DNA from: Syntrophomonadaceae bacterium | GTDB taxonomy: Bacteria; Bacillota; Syntrophomonadia; Syntrophomonadales; Syntrophomonadaceae | Reading direction: 5' to 3' | NCBI GenBank assembly: GCA_031265005.1 | Contig: JAISDD010000179.1 | Span: 1-14,651, forward strand | DNA length: 14,651 nucleotides | Shown: one piece after another, positions 6,205 through 14,651 of the stretch | Position numbering within the stretch: position 1 is the first letter of the stretch | Layout of the letters: every line of letters begins with the position of its first letter | Made by a program: the position numbers and the translations under genes | The notes under the pieces: generated by a model | Databases searched by the model: none | What the model saw: only the letters and a program-made list of their open reading frames with translations | What the model was told of the DNA's origin: nothing

Positions 6205-7275
6205 CTATTCCGCATTACCTCTTCGCCGGGAGAGTTTTTGGTAATGAGGCAACAAGTTATTCCAAAGCCAATAATATACCGGTAAATTCACCAAATCCCA
6301 TTCTCCTGTAAATTCTGTCAATTCACCGTTGAAGCCTTTTTTAAACTTGTATAATCCGTAAAGAGGGTTGCTTTCGTCTAAATCTCCGGATACTCCGCGA
6401 AAATCATATATACAGCAGCCTAACTCTTTAGCCCAGCGGATCATTTCCCACTGGATTAAATAATTAGGCATTACATTTCGATAATCGTTACTTGAGGCCC
6501 CATACAAATACCAAGCTTTTTCACCAGTTATCATCATTAAAGTCGCCGCAATAATTTTTCCTTCAAATTCCGCTAAAAATATTTTAGCAAACCCGTTTTC
6601 TACCATATAATCCCATATCCATTCAAAGTACACATATTCTCTTACTAAAAACTTATCCCTCAAGGCTGTTTCTTTCAGTAAAGAGTAAAATTCCGGCAAT
6701 TCTCTTTTATCCTGGGCTATTCTGATTTTGACCCCTTTTCTCTCTGCCAAACGGATATTATAACGCCATTTCGAATGCATAGCCGCCAACAGATTTTCCT
6801 CCGTTTCGGCAACTTCCAAGCGAAAAACAAAATTAGGCTGAACTCCTTCAAAGTTTATTCCTGTTTCATTGCGCTTAAATCCATTATTTTGTAAAATTTC
6901 TGTAAAATCCCTTTGATCTTTTTTAACATCTGGATCAATTTTAATAAATATCGCCTGTTCCGTTCTCGCAACTTTTTGAGCGCCCATAAAAAGATGCCGG
7001 CACCATTCAGCTTGTTCAATATCTATTACCGGTCCTCTAGGCGAGTATAAAATACATTTGTTCAATTTAGGTATCGGAAGTTTCCTTTTCAGCATCATCA
7101 TAGCTCCGCATATCTCTCCGTCCTGTTCTAAAACTAACGGCAGCGGCGTCCACCCTGTTCTTTTTTTTACTTGCCCCCACTCCCATAACTGTAAGAAGTG
7201 ACCTTTTTTATGCCCGCAAATAAATTTATTATAGCTTTCCTTATCTTCAATATCGATTACTCTAGTAGCAAACAT
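6205..7275 (-). CDS. FemAB/FemX-family aminoacyltransferase (peptidoglycan cross-bridge type)
   Basis: Members transfer an amino acid from aminoacyl-tRNA to the peptidoglycan lipid precursor on the cytoplasmic face of the membrane. The product is 356 residues with two GNAT-like halves. The first half has FLQLWEWGQVKKRTGW (about 27-42) and YSPRGPVID (about 77-85); the second has MHSKWRYNIRLAERKGVKI (about 165-183), WYLYGASSNDYRN and IYDFRGVSGDLDES, followed by LYKFKKGFNGELTEFTGEWDL near the C-terminus. These are the family hallmarks. The long coiled-coil arm of staphylococcal FemA is not evident, so it is nearer the FemX/lipid-II type. The start is ATG five bases after AAGGAG. It is the first gene of the cassette with the racemase, SppA and Yip1-family gene. 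Which amino acid it adds cannot be told. Confidence 0.87.
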   Translation of the reverse strand: MFATRVIDIEDKESYNKFICGHKKGHFLQLWEWGQVKKRTGWTPLPLVLEQDGEICGAMMMLKRKLPIPKLNKCILYSPRGPVIDIEQAEWCRHLFMGAQKVARTEQAIFIKIDPDVKKDQRDFTEILQNNGFKRNETGINFEGVQPNFVFRLEVAETEENLLAAMHSKWRYNIRLAERKGVKIRIAQDKRELPEFYSLLKETALRDKFLVREYVYFEWIWDYMVENGFAKIFLAEFEGKIIAATLMMITGEKAWYLYGASSNDYRNVMPNYLIQWEMIRWAKELGCCIYDFRGVSGDLDESNPLYGLYKFKKGFNGELTEFTGEWDLVNLPVYYWLWNNLLPHYQKLSRRRGNAE

Positions 7276-7354
7276 AATTGCTCCTTTTTATTCGCCATGC
7301 TAGTATCGCCCGCCTATTAATAAATAATTACCAGTCTGAATTCTGCCGTTTGCA

Positions 7355-7380
7355 GAAAAACCGGGCGGCTTAATCCCGCC
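7355..7380 (-). terminator. Intrinsic terminator after pyrG
   Basis: On the minus strand GGCGG, loop GATTAAG, CCGCC forms a GC-only 5-base-pair stem, followed by CGG and TTTTT. It lies about 100 bases after the pyrG stop and 80 bases before the FemAB start, separating the two units. Directly downstream is a second small hairpin (TTCTGC / GCAGAA around 7340-7356) without a T tail on this strand. Confidence 0.65.
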
Positions 7381-7480
7381 ATAACCATGAAATCCTATGG
7401 AAAAAGCGTTAATAAGCCCTTTATCATATTCTCAAATGCGCGCTATTTATAAAATTAAGCTGCTTTTTACTGTCCGCAAG

Positions 7481-9103
<1,623 letters not shown>

Positions 9104-9148
9104 TTAACAGTACCTTCCTTTTTGTTTCTGTAATCATCCGCGCTTGAT

Positions 9149-9177
9149 ATTATAATTCCAGCCGTTTCTTTATTACC
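9149..9177 (-). promoter_or_regulatory. Candidate promoter for pyrG
   Basis: A TATAAT box lies at 9154-9149 on the minus strand; the hexamer 17 bases upstream is GGTAAT, a weak -35. It is placed between the upstream terminator and the pyrG ribosome binding site, which is the right position, and would give a leader of about 40 bases. Confidence 0.45.
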
Positions 9178-9196
9178 AGCTTGAATAAACTTTTCC

Positions 9197-9232
9197 AAAA
9201 ATTCCGCCTCTCTTTTTTAACGCGGAATTTTT
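9197..9232 (-). terminator. Strong intrinsic terminator after the hydrolase gene
   Basis: AAAAATTCCGC and GCGGAATTTTT form a perfect 11-base-pair stem around a 14-base loop, ending in a T run. The stem begins within the hydrolase stop codon. Because the stem is flanked by A and T runs it could act on either strand, but no convergent gene exists here. It ends the argS-rpoE-hydrolase unit. Confidence 0.8.
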
Positions 9233-9863
9233 AAGATATTTCAGCCAGCACTATGATTTCTTGACGAGATGGCAAGTGTTCGTTCGTAATTTCCAATTCC
9301 GGTTTTTTGGTAACCGTGTCGGCTTGAGCTAAAAATTTTTCTACAGGGGCAATGGGAAATTCGATGGCAGGAGTTTTATAATGCATGGGAATGACTATGC
9401 GCGGCTGCAATTGTTTAACTACTTCCCAGGCTTGCGCCGCGTCAATGGTGTAAAATCCGCCCACCGGAATCAATAAGACGTCCACCGTTCCTATGGCTTT
9501 AATCTGCTCAGGGGTCAAAAGCGCGCCTAAATCCCCTAAATGAACCAGTTTGATATTTTCCGCCTCAATTTTGAAAATAATGTTGGCCCCGCGCTCTTTT
9601 CCTTGACTGCTATCATGCCAAGAAGCAATGCCGGTAAATTTAATCCCGTCCAAAATCGTTTCCTTTACATCTTTTACCACCGTGAAATCGCCCTTTAATT
9701 GATCAACAGCATTGTGATCATTGTGATCATGGCTAACCGTAACTATATCAACCGGCTGTTCATAAAGAGGGTACCCTATTGATTTATCATAGGGATCCGT
9801 CAATATTGATTTGCCGTTTGTCTCAATTACGAACGCAGAATGACCCACATGCTTAATTTTCAA
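9231..9863 (-). CDS. Metallo-beta-lactamase-fold hydrolase (UPF0173/YtkL-UlaG-like)
   Basis: With the start chosen here it has 210 residues. It is a cytoplasmic metal-dependent hydrolase of unknown substrate. Metal-binding motifs are H45-x-H47-x-D49-H50 in SHDHNDHN, H108/D111 in HLGDLG and H161 in PMHYKT, with a further H83 in SWHDSS. The N-terminus KIKHVGHSAFVIET is the usual first strand. The longest frame goes back to a TTG at 9899, but the family N-terminus starts at the later TTG (9863), which has GAGGA eight bases upstream. That start overlaps the last 11 bases of the rpoE gene, so translation is probably coupled. It is followed at once by a strong terminator. Family assignment is good; the exact function is unknown. 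Confidence 0.85.
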   Translation of the reverse strand: MKIKHVGHSAFVIETNGKSILTDPYDKSIGYPLYEQPVDIVTVSHDHNDHNAVDQLKGDFTVVKDVKETILDGIKFTGIASWHDSSQGKERGANIIFKIEAENIKLVHLGDLGALLTPEQIKAIGTVDVLLIPVGGFYTIDAAQAWEVVKQLQPRIVIPMHYKTPAIEFPIAPVEKFLAQADTVTKKPELEITNEHLPSRQEIIVLAEIS

Positions 9864-10098
9864 TTGTCTTTTCCTCGCTTTCCAGCCTGTTATTATCAAA
9901 GAACCAATAACCTTCCCCTTGATAGGTCAGGCGATTATCCATATTTATTCTGGTATAAATATTGCTCAGGCTGGCTGCGTCTTGAGTGCATCCTATTTTT
10001 TCAGCTATACTGATTAGCAGCTCTTTATAAAAAACCGGCTCTTTATTTTCTCTTATCAGCTCTATGGCCCAGTCAGATTCGCTTTTTTTCTTTATCAT
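9853..10098 (-). CDS. rpoE: RNA polymerase delta subunit-like protein (HARE-HTH domain)
   Basis: The delta subunit binds RNA polymerase in Firmicutes and helps release and recycle it. This 81-residue product matches the N-terminal HARE-HTH domain: SDWAIELIRENKEPVFYKEL, then SIAEKIG, then SNIYTRINMDNRLTYQGEGYWFFD. Bacillus delta carries a long acidic C-terminal tail of about 80 residues; here only a stub ESEEKTIEN remains after the domain. No frameshift is needed to explain this, since the next gene begins in another frame with its own ribosome binding site. The start is ATG seven bases after AGGAGG, 17 bases after argS. The gene could also be a stand-alone HARE-HTH regulator, but its position near pyrG, as in Bacillus, favours delta. 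Confidence 0.8.
   Translation of the reverse strand: MIKKKSESDWAIELIRENKEPVFYKELLISIAEKIGCTQDAASLSNIYTRINMDNRLTYQGEGYWFFDNNRLESEEKTIEN
9872..9876 (-). promoter_or_regulatory. Ribosome binding site of the hydrolase gene, inside rpoE
   Basis: GAGGA followed eight bases later by TTG. It supports TTG at 9863 over the upstream TTG at 9899, whose nearest purine-rich motif (GGGGAAGG) is about 11 bases away. Confidence 0.55.
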
Positions 10099-10115
10099 TC
10101 CGCTTCCTCCTATAC

Positions 10116-11789
10116 TTACATTTGCTCAGGAGCGTCAACTCCTATAATTTGCAACGCATTATAAATGGTCACTTTAATAACATATAGCAGCAACAGCCTG
10201 GCGTTCTGCAAATCGGCGTCGTCATTCAAAACCCGATAATGATTATAATAACTGTGAAACAACCCGGCCAAATCCAGCACATATCGCGCTATGCGGTGAG
10301 GGGCGCAGCTTTGGGCCGCCGTTTCTATTTCTTCAGGAAAATCAGCGATTTTTCTTAATATTTCTTTCTCGGCTTCCTCTTTAAGGTATGCAACGTCAAT
10401 TTCATCCCATTTCGGAATATCAGCCCCCAAAGCTTGAGCTTGCCGGAACACGCTGCAGATCCTGGCATGAGCATATTGAACATAATAAACAGGGTTTTCC
10501 ATATTTTTCTGTTTAGCCAGTTCCAAATCAAAATCCAAATGGCTGTCGGGACTGCGCAGCACAAAAGCAAATCTCGCCGCGTCCACCCCCACTTCATCCA
10601 GCAGCTCGTCTAAAGAAACCGTAGTCCCTGTTCGTTTAGACATTCGCACTAACTCTCCATCCCTATACAAACGTACCAGCTGCATCAATATAATTTCCAA
10701 TTTATCCGGATCATAACCTAACGCTTGCACAGCCCCTTTCATTCTCAGAACATGACCATGGTGATCAGCCCCCCATATATTAATAATACGGTCAAAACCA
10801 CGTTGAAATTTATCATTATGATAAGCAATATCACTGGCAAAATAAGTAGGAATCCCATTGGCGCGAACTAACACCTCATCTTTTTTATCCCCGAAAAGAG
10901 TTGATTTCATCCACCAGGCATCATCTTTTTGATACACAAATCCCTTTTGCCTCAACATATCAATTACTTCCATTATTTTACCCGTTTCATGCAGCGTTTT
11001 TTCACTGAACCAAACATCATATTTTATCTTAAACCTGGCCAGAGTTTTCTTTATATAATCGATTCTGTCTTCCAGGGCGAATTTTAACAGTACTTGTCCT
11101 CTTTCTTCCGTCGAAAGCTGCAGCAATCCGTCTTTATATTGCGCGTCTATTTTTTTCACAGTATCAATTATATCCTGTCCAGCATATCCATTTTCAGGGA
11201 AAGGCACATCTTGCCCCTGCATGTTCAAATATCTGGCTTCTAAAGATTTTTCTAAATTCACAATCTGATTGCCGGCGTCATTTATATAAAATTCCCTTTC
11301 CACTTCAAATCCGGCCCAAGATAGCAAAGAAGCCAGAGAATCGCCGATCGCCCCTCCTCTTGCGTTGCCCATATGGAGATTTCCCGTGGGATTAGCGCTT
11401 ACAAATTCTACCTGAACTTTTTCGCCGTTACTAAGCGCCGCTCCATATCTATCTTTCATTTGAACCGCCAGTCCGGGAATATCATAAAGCCAATCTTCCG
11501 TAAAATAAAAATTGATAAATCCCGCGCCTGCTGTTTCAATTTTTTCCAAATCCGAAGCTTGCATATGCGCTATTAACATCAGGGCAATTTCTCGCGGCGG
11601 CCTGTGCGCGAAACGCGCTAACAGCATAGCGACATTGCACGCAAAATCCCCATGCGCTTTTTCCCTTGGTTTCTCAATGGTAAATTCAGGGGTAAAGCCA
11701 CTGGGTATATTCAACTCATCCCTAGACGCTTCTACCGCGTTTACCACTATATCATTTATCTTTTTTTTTAATTCGGCAATTGGATTCAC
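10116..11789 (-). CDS. argS: Arginyl-tRNA synthetase
   Basis: It charges tRNA-Arg with arginine in the cytoplasm. The product is 557 residues, normal for the class Ia enzyme. In order: the N-terminal additional domain (about 1-95, with [17 protein letters not shown]), the HIGH signature as HMGN at 139-142 within [16 protein letters not shown], the catalytic core with [15 protein letters not shown] (about 339-353), the KMSKS loop as MSKR at 383-386, and the C-terminal DALR anticodon-binding domain starting near [15 protein letters not shown]. The start is GTG, about seven bases after GGGAGGG. It leads the operon with rpoE and the hydrolase. The leader is only about 45 bases from the predicted transcription start, too short for a T-box. 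Assignment is firm. Confidence 0.97.
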   Translation of the reverse strand: MNPIAELKKKINDIVVNAVEASRDELNIPSGFTPEFTIEKPREKAHGDFACNVAMLLARFAHRPPREIALMLIAHMQASDLEKIETAGAGFINFYFTEDWLYDIPGLAVQMKDRYGAALSNGEKVQVEFVSANPTGNLHMGNARGGAIGDSLASLLSWAGFEVEREFYINDAGNQIVNLEKSLEARYLNMQGQDVPFPENGYAGQDIIDTVKKIDAQYKDGLLQLSTEERGQVLLKFALEDRIDYIKKTLARFKIKYDVWFSEKTLHETGKIMEVIDMLRQKGFVYQKDDAWWMKSTLFGDKKDEVLVRANGIPTYFASDIAYHNDKFQRGFDRIINIWGADHHGHVLRMKGAVQALGYDPDKLEIILMQLVRLYRDGELVRMSKRTGTTVSLDELLDEVGVDAARFAFVLRSPDSHLDFDLELAKQKNMENPVYYVQYAHARICSVFRQAQALGADIPKWDEIDVAYLKEEAEKEILRKIADFPEEIETAAQSCAPHRIARYVLDLAGLFHSYYNHYRVLNDDADLQNARLLLLYVIKVTIYNALQIIGVDAPEQM

Positions 11790-11840
11790 ACAAGCCCTCC
11801 CCTAAAATTTTACTGTCCGTCTAAAGATAAACTTATGTTA

Positions 11841-11869
11841 TTTATAATAGCATACCTTTTTTTTTACAA
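11841..11869 (-). promoter_or_regulatory. Candidate promoter of argS
   Basis: TTGTAA, 17 bases, then TATAAA lie in good register on the minus strand about 50 bases before the argS start. An overlapping extended -10 reading is TGC-TATTAT. The spacer contains a run of nine A residues counted with the -35 box. Position and spacing are right for an argS-rpoE-hydrolase promoter. Confidence 0.6.
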
Positions 11870-11912
11870 TATGCAAATTAGGAAATGGGAAAGCCGGGCA
11901 AAAAAAGGTTGC

Positions 11913-11926
11913 GGCAAACGTTTTCC
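11913..11926. promoter_or_regulatory. LacI-type palindrome upstream of the argS promoter
   Basis: The 14-base sequence GGCAAACGTTTTCC is symmetric at 6 of 7 paired positions around a central CG, the layout of LacI/PurR/CcpA-family operators (core AAACGTTT). It sits about 44 bases upstream of the -35 box. It also lies about 95 bases after the metallopeptidase stop. No LacI-family gene is in the window. It may be chance. Confidence 0.25.
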
Positions 11927-12021
11927 ATACATTAGAAAGCGCGCCGGGTCTGCGGATAACGAATAAAAAAATAAACGGATAATGCCTTGATTTAATAAAC
12001 GACAGCCTGTATCCTTCTGCG

Positions 12022-13509
12022 TCAACTTTTATCAGTTCTATTTAAAACAAACCACTTATTCAAAAAAGCGTCAATATTTTTAGGGGCCTCTTTATGAATA
12101 GCATTAAACAGATCTTGAGTAGTAGCGATTTTATATTGATAATCAGCCCAATAACGGTGAAGAATCATACTCATCTTTTCTTCTCCCACTTGATTCTCCA
12201 GCTCAAACCAAAACTGGGCGCCATTATTATAAACGCCTTTATAATATTCGTCCCGCGACGAAAAGCTGTTTAAGCCTCTCGCCAAATTACGTGGATATGA
12301 CGTTCCCAACGCTGGCCCGCTCCCATTTTCATTATCTATATAATATTTATAAGCCGCCCAGTTAGCCAAGCCTTCATCCAGCCAAGGTTCTTGCATTTGA
12401 TCGTTTCCAACTACTCCATACCACCACTGATGAGCAATTTCATGCGCCAAAGTCAAAGTAATTTGCTGCTCATTTGCCGTCTCATCCTCTAAAAACTCAT
12501 CATTAATGAAAACCAAACCGCTGTGTTCCATGCCCTGAAATCCTTTCATAGGCACAAAAACAACATTTAATTCCTTATATGGGTAAGAACCATATGCGCC
12601 ATTAAAATAATTCAGTATTTGTTTGGTTTTTTCAGCGTAAAATCTGGCTGTCTGGGGCCTGCGCCCCGGCACAAAGCATCTGACGGCCGTTTTATTCAAA
12701 GTTACCGTTTCCGCGCTGTAATCAAACATTAAAGCCAGCGCGAAGCTTCTCCATTTTTTGCCGCTCATTGTGTAACGCTGACGCCCGTTGTCTTCAAGCG
12801 TCGTGCGTTCTATAACGGGCATACCGATGGGAACATATTGTTCAGGAACGTCTAAATGCACTAAATATTCGGCGCTATGAAAACAGAATGGATCTCCGAA
12901 TTTTGAATTATATGATTTTTTCCAGCCATTGTCGTCCAATACATTCAGTTGTGGATAAAAAGCAGACAACATATAAATCCCGTTTTTCGTCCCCAACCGA
13001 TAAGATACTCTGGGAACTTTGACCGTCCATTCTATCGCAACGTCTATCTTTTCATCCATCATTATATCATGCCCCAATATGACGCTTAAAGATATTCCTT
13101 CATAGGTAATAAGCGTATCTTGCCCGTTGACGGTCAATTTTTCCACCTCCAGCCCTCCAGGGTTGAAGCCGCTGTAGTAAGCGTCAAGCGGCGCCGGCGT
13201 TTCGGTGTCCAGGTTAAACGCATTAGGATATACTGTCAGCCATAATTCCGCCAAGGGTCTCCCCGACGTATTTACCGTACTTATAAGCGATTTCCCGTAT
13301 AAACATCTATTGCCCGTGTCTAAATTAAGATTCATCACATAAGTAGTTTTATCCGGATCAGGGAAAAGGTATTCATTAAAATCAATAGTAGATGAATATA
13401 TAGGCGATAACTTTATTTCCGTTCCTATTTTTTCAGCCCATTCCCAATGTATAGCAATAAATATCCCTAACAAAAATAAAAATAAATAACCAACACATTT
13501 GCGTTTCAT
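12022..13509 (-). CDS. Membrane-anchored or secreted M1-family (gluzincin) metallopeptidase
   Basis: M1 enzymes are zinc aminopeptidases. This 495-residue product starts with a hydrophobic signal or anchor (about 5-22, after MKRK), so it acts outside the membrane. Residues about 55-270 resemble the N-terminal beta-saddle domain. The catalytic domain has GMEHSG (326-331, replacing the usual GAMEN) and the zinc site H356-E357-x-x-H360 with third ligand E379 in LDEGLANW, the classical HExxH-18-E spacing. GVYNNGAQFW probably carries the catalytic tyrosine. It ends soon after, lacking the large C-terminal helical domain of PepN, and so belongs to the short bacterial M1-like group. The start is ATG, seven bases after AGGTG, and lies 55 bases after the S-layer-homology gene. 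Substrate unknown. Confidence 0.85.
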   Translation of the reverse strand: MKRKCVGYLFLFLLGIFIAIHWEWAEKIGTEIKLSPIYSSTIDFNEYLFPDPDKTTYVMNLNLDTGNRCLYGKSLISTVNTSGRPLAELWLTVYPNAFNLDTETPAPLDAYYSGFNPGGLEVEKLTVNGQDTLITYEGISLSVILGHDIMMDEKIDVAIEWTVKVPRVSYRLGTKNGIYMLSAFYPQLNVLDDNGWKKSYNSKFGDPFCFHSAEYLVHLDVPEQYVPIGMPVIERTTLEDNGRQRYTMSGKKWRSFALALMFDYSAETVTLNKTAVRCFVPGRRPQTARFYAEKTKQILNYFNGAYGSYPYKELNVVFVPMKGFQGMEHSGLVFINDEFLEDETANEQQITLTLAHEIAHQWWYGVVGNDQMQEPWLDEGLANWAAYKYYIDNENGSGPALGTSYPRNLARGLNSFSSRDEYYKGVYNNGAQFWFELENQVGEEKMSMILHRYWADYQYKIATTQDLFNAIHKEAPKNIDAFLNKWFVLNRTDKS

Positions 13510-13564
13510 CTTTTATCACCTGTCAAACGCGTTCTAAGATACGTCACCGCCCGGAATTTTTTTA

Positions 13565-14651
13565 TTATCGGAACAGTACTATATTGTCACGGTAATCTTT
13601 CTGCAAATCTTCATGTAAAAAGTTTAAAAATCTTACCAGCATAACGGCGGCTTCAGCTTTAGTAACCGCTTGGTTGGGATTGAGGCGGTTAAAAGTATCT
13701 CCGCTGACCAAACCAATCCTCTGCCCCATATAAACGCTGTCGATTCCCCACAGCGGTATTTGGTCATTATCATAAAACGACGTCTGATAACCCGGCGTCG
13801 GGGCAATATTTTCGAAACCCAGCGCCCTGATCAGTATAGTGACCGCCTGCGCTTTGGTAAGATTATCATCAGGAGAAAACGAATTGCTTGACGTTCCGCT
13901 GGTAATCCCTTTTTCAACCGCTGTTTTAATGTAAGCATAAGCTGGATTAGCGGCGTCCAAGTCATAATAAGGCGATACCTCCGGCGGCTCTCTGCGCCGT
14001 GTGGAAGACCTAGCGTTAGTTTGGCTGTTGGACGGCCTTATATCACACGCTTTCACTACTGCTTCGATAAAATCTATCCGGCTCATAGGTATATCCGGCG
14101 CAAAAAAAGCTGAACTTTCATTGAAGACATCCAGGGAATACAACTGGCTTATATGGTCCTCAGCCCAATGCCCTCCCAAATCTCTAAACTTGGGAATGAG
14201 CAGTTTTTCTATTTTCGGCACCATCTGTTTACTAAGATCAACCGAATATACATCCCTGCGATTATTGTTAGGTATCCCTTCCGTGTCTATTCTCGGTAAA
14301 TCGTATTCATAAATTGCCGTCATCTCCTCATTGGTAACTCTCATATGCGCACCGGCAAAACTCGAATAAACCGCGGTATTATCCTCATAACGCAAACTTT
14401 TTGCCGTACTGTCGGACACATAAGCTCTTACCATTCCCTGCCAGGAATTTTCCCAGTCTCGCTCTTCTTCATCATCCGCCTCTATCGTGCGCGTACTATC
14501 TAAATAATAATCAATAATCTGCGTTTGGGTATTACCCCAAAAATTATCATAACCGACTTCGCCTCCGCTTACTGTAATTGTCAGTTTTCCCTGATTACGA
14601 TTTATGGTATAGTATTTACGCCCTTCAAAAGTGCCAGAGGAAAAATCAGAA
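13565..14651 (-). CDS. S-layer-homology domain protein, C-terminal part (start outside the window)
   Basis: The frame stays open to the window edge, 72 codons beyond the first visible Met at 14434, so that Met is internal and about 361 C-terminal residues are seen. Three SLH repeats end the protein: FRDLGGHWAEDHISQLYSL (about 14188-14042), YYDLDAANPAYAYIKTAVEK (about 13966-13817) and FYDNDQIPLWGIDSVY (about 13780-13625). Such repeats anchor proteins to secondary cell-wall polymers. A Ser/Arg-rich linker (NARSSTRRREPPE) separates repeats 1 and 2. The part before the repeats, beginning GKLTITVSGGEVGYDNFWGN and including an acidic patch EADDEEERD, matches no family that I recognise. The protein is probably secreted; its signal peptide would be outside the window. 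It is followed 55 bases later by the metallopeptidase, probably in one transcript. Confidence 0.88.
   Translation of the reverse strand, partial: SDFSSGTFEGRKYYTINRNQGKLTITVSGGEVGYDNFWGNTQTQIIDYYLDSTRTIEADDEEERDWENSWQGMVRAYVSDSTAKSLRYEDNTAVYSSFAGAHMRVTNEEMTAIYEYDLPRIDTEGIPNNNRRDVYSVDLSKQMVPKIEKLLIPKFRDLGGHWAEDHISQLYSLDVFNESSAFFAPDIPMSRIDFIEAVVKACDIRPSNSQTNARSSTRRREPPEVSPYYDLDAANPAYAYIKTAVEKGITSGTSSNSFSPDDNLTKAQAVTILIRALGFENIAPTPGYQTSFYDNDQIPLWGIDSVYMGQRIGLVSGDTFNRLNPNQAVTKAEAAVMLVRFLNFLHEDLQKDYRDNIVLFR

Noticed and set aside
9104..9196. CTP-responsive attenuator or GGGC-type initiation region in front of pyrG
   Set aside because: The leader after the candidate -10 is about 40 bases, with no GGGC start and no hairpin before the start codon. 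The nearby strong hairpin lies upstream of the promoter and terminates the previous unit.
9711..9730. Tandem direct repeat of about 9 bases (ATTGTGATC twice)
   Set aside because: It encodes the HDHNDHN metal-binding motif of the hydrolase, so the repetition is explained by the protein motif.
10355..10597. 80-codon minus-strand frame inside argS
   Set aside because: It overlaps the argS catalytic and DALR coding sequence in another frame, and its Trp/Met/Cys-rich product resembles no protein family.
11790..11840. T-box leader in front of argS
   Set aside because: The predicted leader is only about 45 bases, with no room for a specifier stem, T-box sequence and terminator.
11941..12005. TTATCCG direct repeat with T run as terminator of the metallopeptidase gene
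   Set aside because: The only stem available (GGATA/TATCC with a loop of about 28 bases) is too weak to call, although a T-rich stretch follows it.

Overview
The window comes from a moderately AT-rich, Gram-positive-type genome. It is most likely a spore-former-related clostridial Firmicute (the Peptococcaceae/Syntrophomonadaceae kind); this placement is inferred from gene content, not from a search. Support comes from a delta-type RNA polymerase subunit (HARE-HTH), the order argS-rpoE / pyrG / fba-tal-glpX-rho (closely resembling the Bacillus rpoE-pyrG-spo0F-fba-tal-murA-glpX-rho block), an S-layer-homology protein, and strong AGGAGG-type ribosome binding sites. Every supported gene lies on the minus strand, so transcription runs from position 14651 toward position 1. 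There are 14 protein genes, two of them cut by the window edges. I see no tRNA, rRNA, CRISPR array, insertion sequence or prophage.

Reading in the direction of transcription: (a) 14651-12022 holds cell-surface genes: the C-terminal part of an S-layer-homology protein, then a membrane-anchored or secreted M1-type metallopeptidase. (b) 11869-9197 is an argS - rpoE(delta) - metallo-beta-lactamase-fold hydrolase operon, with a promoter before argS and a strong hairpin terminator right after the hydrolase. (c) 9154-7355 is pyrG alone, with a -10-like box and its own terminator. (d) 7275-3483 is a tight envelope cassette: FemAB-type transferase, divergent alanine-racemase-fold enzyme, SppA signal peptide peptidase and a Yip1-family membrane protein. 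(e) 3482-3117 is a 366-base spacer. (f) 3116-486 is the carbon-metabolism block fba (aldolase), tal (transaldolase) and glpX (class II fructose-1,6-bisphosphatase). (g) 485-231 is a leader/promoter region for rho, whose first 76 codons end the window.

The fba-tal-glpX trio links triose phosphates to fructose-1,6-bisphosphate, fructose-6-phosphate and the non-oxidative pentose phosphate branch, as expected for gluconeogenesis and pentose supply. pyrG, argS and rpoE serve nucleotide supply, translation and transcription. The FemAB-racemase-SppA-Yip1 group stands where spo0F often lies in relatives, and murA is not between tal and glpX.

Start codons needed care. In glpX, sppA and the hydrolase the longest open frame runs past the ribosome binding site, and I moved the start downstream to the site-supported codon. 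With these corrections 8 of 13 visible starts are GTG or TTG. The window is mainly conserved housekeeping DNA; I found no convincing novel system. The most unusual items are the racemase with altered conserved residues, the hairpin inside the fba-tal spacer, and a LacI-type palindrome upstream of argS.
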